Source: an uncultured Lachnospiraceae bacterium (lineage in GTDB: Bacteria; Bacillota; Clostridia; Lachnospirales; Lachnospiraceae). Taken from it: DNA of 64,000 nucleotides. The notes beneath the pieces were generated by a model. It ran no database searches and was not told the origin of the DNA. It saw only the letters and a program-made list of their open reading frames with translations. Where the stretch lies: the NCBI GenBank assembly GCA_949840915.1, contig CATKXY010000012.1, forward strand, positions 34,530 through 98,529, in the 5' to 3' direction. Below, one piece after another: positions 60,261 through 64,000 of this stretch; position 1 is the stretch's first letter, and each line of letters opens with the position of its first letter. A program made the position numbers and the translations under genes.

Positions 60261-61844
60261 ATGCTGGCGTTGGTTAAGACATCAATCACATGTCTGCTAT
60301 TTATGCTCTACATGATCGCATTTTATTACAGAAAACCTCATATACCGGTCAGGTCTACCAGAATTTTTCAGTGGCTTATCGCTGCAGCGCTGTTGAATTC
60401 ATCCTTTGACCTGATCACGATTTGCACGGTCAATCACAGGGACACTGTGCCCCGGTTCGTGAATCTGTGGGCGCATATCATTTATTTAATGTCTATCCTG
60501 GCATATATTTATCTGCTGTTTATTTATATGAGAAGCTATCTTGAGACGAACCTGAAGTTTTCCAGGGTGGTGAGGGTCTTTCACACCCTGCCCTTCGTCC
60601 TGTCAACTGTGGGGATTCTCATATTGCCTATCACTTATGTCCACGGAGAGACAACGGATTATTCCTTAGGGCCAAAGGCCTATGCCCTGTACGGGAGTCT
60701 GGTGATCTATCTGTTCCTGATCCTGTATTACTGCCTTCGCTACTGGAAGATTCTGGACGGGGAGAAAAGATTGGCGATCATACTTGCAGTGCCCCTGTAT
60801 GTGATCACCGCCGTGATCCAGATGATGATTCCCGAGACCTTGGTGGAGGTGGTCTGTTCTACCCTGATTTTGCTGGGACTGATTCTGAGCAATGAAAATA
60901 CGGAAAAGTATGTGTACGAGAAGACGATGCTGTTCAATCAATACTCGTTTGAAAAGGTGTTGGAGGAATTTGACTTTGAAAAGCAGAGGATTACAATAGC
61001 GCTTCTCTGCTTTTGCAGGACAGAAAACAGTCCGGACTGGCAGCAGGAAGTCCTGATCCTCAATGACATTTACAGGGAAGTCAAACAGTTTCGCCTGTAC
61101 GCATACCGTGTCTGCGAGAACGGCGTGGTATTTACCGGCAATGGCGAAGAGAAGCTGCGGATAGTGCTGGACCGCGTCAAGCGTAATATCGAAGATAAAT
61201 ATGATAAAGAAACTATTTGTATCGAGACGAAGCTGTTCACGGGAGATGCCACTGTCTCGCAGTACAGCTGCATGCGTAATATCATGTCATTCTGCTCTGA
61301 GTCCGGAAGCCGACTGGCCTATATCGACTATCTGACAAATATCTATAATCGAAATGCTCTGGAGCGGGATCTGGATAAAATAAAGAACCGGGAAAGAGAC
61401 CAGAGAAAGGATAAAGACCGGCTTCAGGATAAGAGCCAGAAGTCTGACAGACAGCAGGATAGTAAAAATATATACTATTTTATGGCGGATTTAAATAACC
61501 TGAAAATAATTAATGATACCATCGGCCATTCTGCGGGTGATAAGCTGCTGCAAAGCTTTGCCTGTCTGCTTAACGATGCGGCCGGGGAGGACGGAAGAGC
61601 ATACAGGCAGGGCGGAGATGAATTTGCAATCTTGTACAGCAAGGATGAGGAAAGCTTTATTCGTGATCTGGAAACGCGCTGCACAGATCATAACCGGTCC
61701 AGCACGGTTCCCATCAGTTATGCCATAGGTTTCTGTAATCTTGAAGATGAAAATTTCCGGGATGCCGCAGACCGGATGATGTATGCAGACAAGAGGAGAA
61801 AAAAACAGCAGATGCGGACTTCTGAAATAAAATCCGTGATCTGA
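60261..61844 (+). CDS. Diguanylate cyclase with N-terminal seven-helix membrane domain
   Basis: A 527-residue protein. The first 215 residues hold seven membrane helices, resembling the 7TM sensory domains found before kinases and cyclases. Residues about 355-520 are a GGDEF domain (LTNIYNRNALERDLD ... MADLNNLKIINDTIGHSAGD ... YRQGGDEFAIL) with the intact GGDEF active motif, so it should make cyclic di-GMP. There is no RxxD inhibition site before GGDEF. A charged insertion of about 25 residues (rich in Lys, Arg, Asp, Gln) lies between the first helix and strand. The ATG at 60261 has GGAGAGG upstream. Confidence 0.92.
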   Translation: MLALVKTSITCLLFMLYMIAFYYRKPHIPVRSTRIFQWLIAAALLNSSFDLITICTVNHRDTVPRFVNLWAHIIYLMSILAYIYLLFIYMRSYLETNLKFSRVVRVFHTLPFVLSTVGILILPITYVHGETTDYSLGPKAYALYGSLVIYLFLILYYCLRYWKILDGEKRLAIILAVPLYVITAVIQMMIPETLVEVVCSTLILLGLILSNENTEKYVYEKTMLFNQYSFEKVLEEFDFEKQRITIALLCFCRTENSPDWQQEVLILNDIYREVKQFRLYAYRVCENGVVFTGNGEEKLRIVLDRVKRNIEDKYDKETICIETKLFTGDATVSQYSCMRNIMSFCSESGSRLAYIDYLTNIYNRNALERDLDKIKNRERDQRKDKDRLQDKSQKSDRQQDSKNIYYFMADLNNLKIINDTIGHSAGDKLLQSFACLLNDAAGEDGRAYRQGGDEFAILYSKDEESFIRDLETRCTDHNRSSTVPISYAIGFCNLEDENFRDAADRMMYADKRRKKQQMRTSEIKSVI

Positions 61845-61864
61845 CCAAAATATAGGTAAAAGAC

Positions 61865-61906
61865 AGCCCATGTATTATGAAAGATAATTATGTGGGCTTT
61901 TCTTTT
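61865..61906 (+). terminator. Rho-independent terminator after the GGDEF gene
   Basis: AGCCCA (61865-61870) pairs with TGGGCT (61893-61898), with more partial pairing inside, followed by TTTTCTTTT. Confidence 0.75.
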
Positions 61907-61990
61907 GTCTAAATCAGTGTTTTTGGAACTTGGTTCGTATTATATATGACCGGTCAAATAAATGTACTGTTACGGAAAGAGGTATCTGCA

Positions 61991-62560
61991 TTGAATGATA
62001 AAAAGATAATCGCTGCAATCGTCAGGAGGGATGAGAAGATGCTTGCGTATGCCGTGCAGAAATACTCCAGGCTTCTCTGGAAGATCTCCGCATCTGTTTT
62101 GATAAATGCGGCTTCTGTTCAGGACGTGGAGGAATGCGTGGCGGATGTGTTCATTTATCTGTGGCAATATCCTGAGAAATATGATCCTGACAGGGCAAAA
62201 TTGTCTTCATGGCTTTGTGTGGCGGCAAGATCGCGGGCGGTGGACAGATACCGCCGGATCGCCGGCAGGAAGGAAGTGCCGCTGGAAGAGCTCACGGTCC
62301 AAAGCCTGGGATTGGGAAATGCGAAAATGACGGCGGAGGACAAAGATAAGACAAGGTTGCAAATCTGTATCGGGAAACTAAACGAAAAGGAAAGGGAGCT
62401 GATCCTGCGGCGGTATTATTATGAGCAGAAACCGGCAGAGATTGCGATAGCACTGGATATGCCGAAAAAACAGGTGGAAAACAGATTGTACTATACGAGA
62501 CAGAAGCTGAAAAAAATGATGGAAAGCCGGGAAGGAGACCAGTCATATGGAAAAATTTAG
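61991..62560 (+). CDS. ECF-type RNA polymerase sigma factor
   Basis: A 189-residue sigma-70 family factor. Region 2 is YSRLLWKISASVLINAASVQ, then DVEECVADVFIYLWQYPEKYD and LSSWLCVAARSRAVDRYRR; region 4 is LNEKERELILRRYYYEQKPA, then EIAIALDMPKKQVENRLYYTRQKLKK. I choose TTG at 61991 because MNDKKIIAAI is the usual ECF start and AGAGGT lies just upstream; an in-frame ATG at 61946 would add 15 residues. Its end overlaps the next gene by 14 bases, so the neighbour is probably its partner or anti-sigma factor. Confidence 0.9.
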   Translation: MNDKKIIAAIVRRDEKMLAYAVQKYSRLLWKISASVLINAASVQDVEECVADVFIYLWQYPEKYDPDRAKLSSWLCVAARSRAVDRYRRIAGRKEVPLEELTVQSLGLGNAKMTAEDKDKTRLQICIGKLNEKERELILRRYYYEQKPAEIAIALDMPKKQVENRLYYTRQKLKKMMESREGDQSYGKI

Positions 62561-63560
62561 AAAAGGAAATCTTCAAAACATACAGGCGCTTGTTCAAATG
62601 AAAACCGGAACGGCCATTACGGCAGACAAAAGGTCTGCCGGATCTAAGTTCGGACGGAGGGTGGTTCTGGCCGGGACGCTGCTTTGTTTTATGGCTTTCT
62701 GTGCTTTTGCATATGCGAAATTTTCAGGTTTGAACGGTGATGAAGCAGGATTTGCGGCAGTATACCAGGGAGACGGCAGATATGAGATCATAATAGTCAA
62801 TGATTCGGATCGGGAACTAAAGCTGCAGGACAAAGTAAAGGTCATGCAGTGGTCAACCGGCAGGGAGATAGAGGGGGAGCCTGATAAGATCAGGATGGAG
62901 GTATCGGCAATTGGGCCCCATTCCCATGGAAGCGTTTATATCGACCTGTCAGAAGCATACGATATCGGGAAAATGGAGCAGAATCTGACGGAAGGGGAGT
63001 GGTACTATTTTGTTCTGACCAATAACGACTTCGCTTTCGGACAGGACTGGATGTGCGGCTTTGATTTTAAAACGGAACGGACAGAAGAGGTAAAACGTCG
63101 CCTGTTTGATGGGATGAAAGAGCGCAAAGAGCGGGAAGAGGAGAGAGAACTGACTGCCAGGCAGCAGCATGTTTCCGAAAACCTGGTCTATCCGGAATGG
63201 ACATGGCCTGCCGTCAGCCGGGATGTGTCGCTTTCTTTTGGCAGGCAGGAAAACGGAACCTATTCAGATCATGTGAATATTGCCGGAGCATCCGGGGATG
63301 AGATTTATGCGGTTGCAGACGGAGTGGTGACAGAGGCGGCGTTTAAGACTGCCTGCGGAAACGTCATTGTGGTTGATATCGGCGACGGCGTTACGGTCAA
63401 GTATGGTCATTTAAAGGAGATTAAGGTGTCTGAGGGGGAGGAGATAAAACAGGGACAGGTGATCGCATCCCTCGGACAGACCGGAATGGCTACAGGGCCT
63501 AATCTGCTGTTTGCGGTAATGGTGGATGGGGAGGCAGTTGATCCGCTGGGGGCGGAATAG
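62547..63560 (+). CDS. Membrane-anchored degenerate LytM/M23-like protein, likely sigma-factor partner
   Basis: A 337-residue protein: a cytosolic part of about 37 residues, one membrane helix (about 38-58), a beta-rich extracellular part (AAVYQGDGRYEIIIVNDSDR), a Lys/Glu-rich helix (about 185-210), and a C-terminal M23 fold (about 225-337). The fold is clear (GDEIYAVADGVVTEA, GNVIVVDIGDGVTVKYGHL, GQVIASLGQTGMATGPNLLFAV), but the metal ligands are mostly lost: the HxxxD site reads HVNIA and the HxH site reads NLL. It overlaps the sigma gene. I infer an anti-sigma or signal-sensing role; it is probably not a peptidase. Confidence 0.8.
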   Translation: MEKFRKGNLQNIQALVQMKTGTAITADKRSAGSKFGRRVVLAGTLLCFMAFCAFAYAKFSGLNGDEAGFAAVYQGDGRYEIIIVNDSDRELKLQDKVKVMQWSTGREIEGEPDKIRMEVSAIGPHSHGSVYIDLSEAYDIGKMEQNLTEGEWYYFVLTNNDFAFGQDWMCGFDFKTERTEEVKRRLFDGMKERKEREEERELTARQQHVSENLVYPEWTWPAVSRDVSLSFGRQENGTYSDHVNIAGASGDEIYAVADGVVTEAAFKTACGNVIVVDIGDGVTVKYGHLKEIKVSEGEEIKQGQVIASLGQTGMATGPNLLFAVMVDGEAVDPLGAE

Positions 63561-63610
63561 AGGGAAGTTAGGGAGCGAGGTTGGATGCTTAGGAAAATAG
63601 ATTGATTAAA

Positions 63611-63656
63611 AGCCGCAATCTTTAGTAGTAAGACTCTTAAGATTGTGGCTTTTGTT
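63611..63656. terminator. Bidirectional terminator between convergent units
   Basis: AAGCCGCAATCTT (63611-63623) pairs with AAGATTGTGGCTT (63640-63652) with one G-U pair. TTTT follows on the plus strand and the minus strand also has a T run. It ends both the sigma/LytM operon and the minus-strand unit beyond. Confidence 0.8.
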
Positions 63657-63658
63657 AA

Positions 63659-63913
63659 TTATTTAAATATAACTATTGCTTTTCCGGCTTCTATCGTGTT
63701 AGAACCGCTGAAATTCTGACCAGTCATGTTAAGTACGCCTGCGGGAGCGAGGTATGTTGTAATAAAATGGTCAATTGCGTAATCTTCAAAATAATTTGTG
63801 TCAAATGATATTCCCTTAACATTACTAATCATCCCTATCTTTTGAAGAAACACAGGAATCTTGAAAAGAGTGTGAGACCGTTTCAAGTTTTGTGTAAACT
63901 CAAAAACTGACAT
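63659..63913 (-). CDS. Possible small AT-rich protein of unknown function (84 aa)
   Basis: An open frame from ATG 63913 (or TTG 63934) to a stop just before the shared terminator. It reads MSVFEFTQNLKRSHTLFKIP and ends IEAGKAIVIFK; the second half looks beta-rich. I do not recognise it. There is no ribosome binding site before either start. Base composition is lower in GC than in the neighbours, hinting at a separate origin. It is framed by a near-perfect promoter and a terminator, so something is transcribed here; whether it is this protein or a structured RNA is unclear. Confidence 0.4.
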   Translation of the reverse strand: MSVFEFTQNLKRSHTLFKIPVFLQKIGMISNVKGISFDTNYFEDYAIDHFITTYLAPAGVLNMTGQNFSGSNTIEAGKAIVIFK

Positions 63914-63936
63914 AAGATTTATGAATAGTTGCAAGC

Positions 63937-63964
63937 GGGCAGAGCCGGTCTTCTGGTTCTGCCC
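63937..63964 (-). ncRNA. 5' hairpin of the minus-strand terminal transcript
   Basis: On the minus strand GGGCAGAACC pairs with GGCTCTGCCC around an eight-base loop (one G-U pair). It would lie within the first few bases of the transcript from the promoter at 63973-64000 and just before the possible start codons. Confidence 0.4.
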
Positions 63965-63972
63965 TTGTCTGT

Positions 63973-64000
63973 ATTATACAGGGAATTTCATCCCTGTCAA
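63973..64000 (-). promoter_or_regulatory. Near-consensus sigma-A promoter on the minus strand
   Basis: TTGACA (63995-64000) and TATAAT (63973-63978) match both consensus boxes exactly, with a 16-base spacer. The upstream side is cut off by the window edge. It drives the unit that ends at the terminator at 63611-63656. Confidence 0.75.

Overview
The window looks like chromosomal DNA of a spore-forming, anaerobic member of the Clostridia, most probably Lachnospiraceae. The evidence is sporulation and germination genes (spoVAD, spoVAE, a GerMN lipoprotein), a class III (oxygen-sensitive) ribonucleotide reductase, 4Fe-4S aldo/keto reductase, strong AGGAGG-type ribosome binding sites, a DUF5721-like gene typical of this family, and moderate GC. 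I saw no rRNA, tRNA, CRISPR array, phage block or intact insertion sequence. All functional calls come from reading the proteins and DNA by eye; no database search was run.

Layout. 1-8.1 kb: the tail of an unknown gene, a MATE exporter, rarA, then a likely operon spoVAD / small orf / ridA / shikimate-kinase-like / spoVAE behind a sigma-G-type promoter, then DUF5721-like, DegV and DUF1294 genes. 8.1-14.3 kb (minus strand): argG, and an operon of an XRE regulator fused to a degenerate PurM-like domain plus two ABC exporter half-transporters. 14.3-14.9 kb is the only gene-free stretch above 300 bases and holds a roughly 300-base MITE-like palindrome and the argC control region. 14.9-21.9 kb: argC-GNAT-argJ-argB-argD, an orphan solute-binding protein and a DMT protein. 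22-28.3 kb: comEA, a WalRK-like two-component system, a GerMN lipoprotein and comEC. 28.3-32.8 kb (minus strand): a BceRS/BcrA-like peptide-antibiotic module followed by holA. 32.9-38.7 kb: mscL with a zinc ribbon, a TPR lipoprotein, nrdD fused to a redoxin-like domain, pyrF and a PAP2 phosphatase. 38.7-44.9 kb: an AraC regulator, sugar ABC uptake genes and a GH36 alpha-galactosidase. 45-49 kb: pyrE, two small membrane proteins, an M29 aminopeptidase and an FMN-barrel protein. 49.1-53.1 kb: purE-purM-purN-purD and a YvyF-like zinc-ribbon protein. 53.1-63.6 kb: an SH3 membrane protein, an SDR, recD2, an ECF S component with a P-loop kinase, an aldo/keto reductase, a 7TM-GGDEF protein, and an ECF sigma factor paired with a degenerate LytM membrane protein. 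63.6-64 kb: a small minus-strand transcription unit with a near-consensus promoter.

How it fits together. The arginine genes cover acetylglutamate to acetylornithine and citrulline to argininosuccinate; argF, argH and carAB are not here. Purine genes cover four steps only. The alpha-galactoside locus has binding protein, two permeases and hydrolase but no ATPase, so it presumably shares an ATPase encoded elsewhere. The best candidates for something undescribed are the XRE-PurM fusion with its ABC exporters, the palindromic element beside it, the ECF-S/kinase pair, the sigma factor with a metal-ligand-less LytM partner, and the terminal promoter-hairpin-small-ORF unit.
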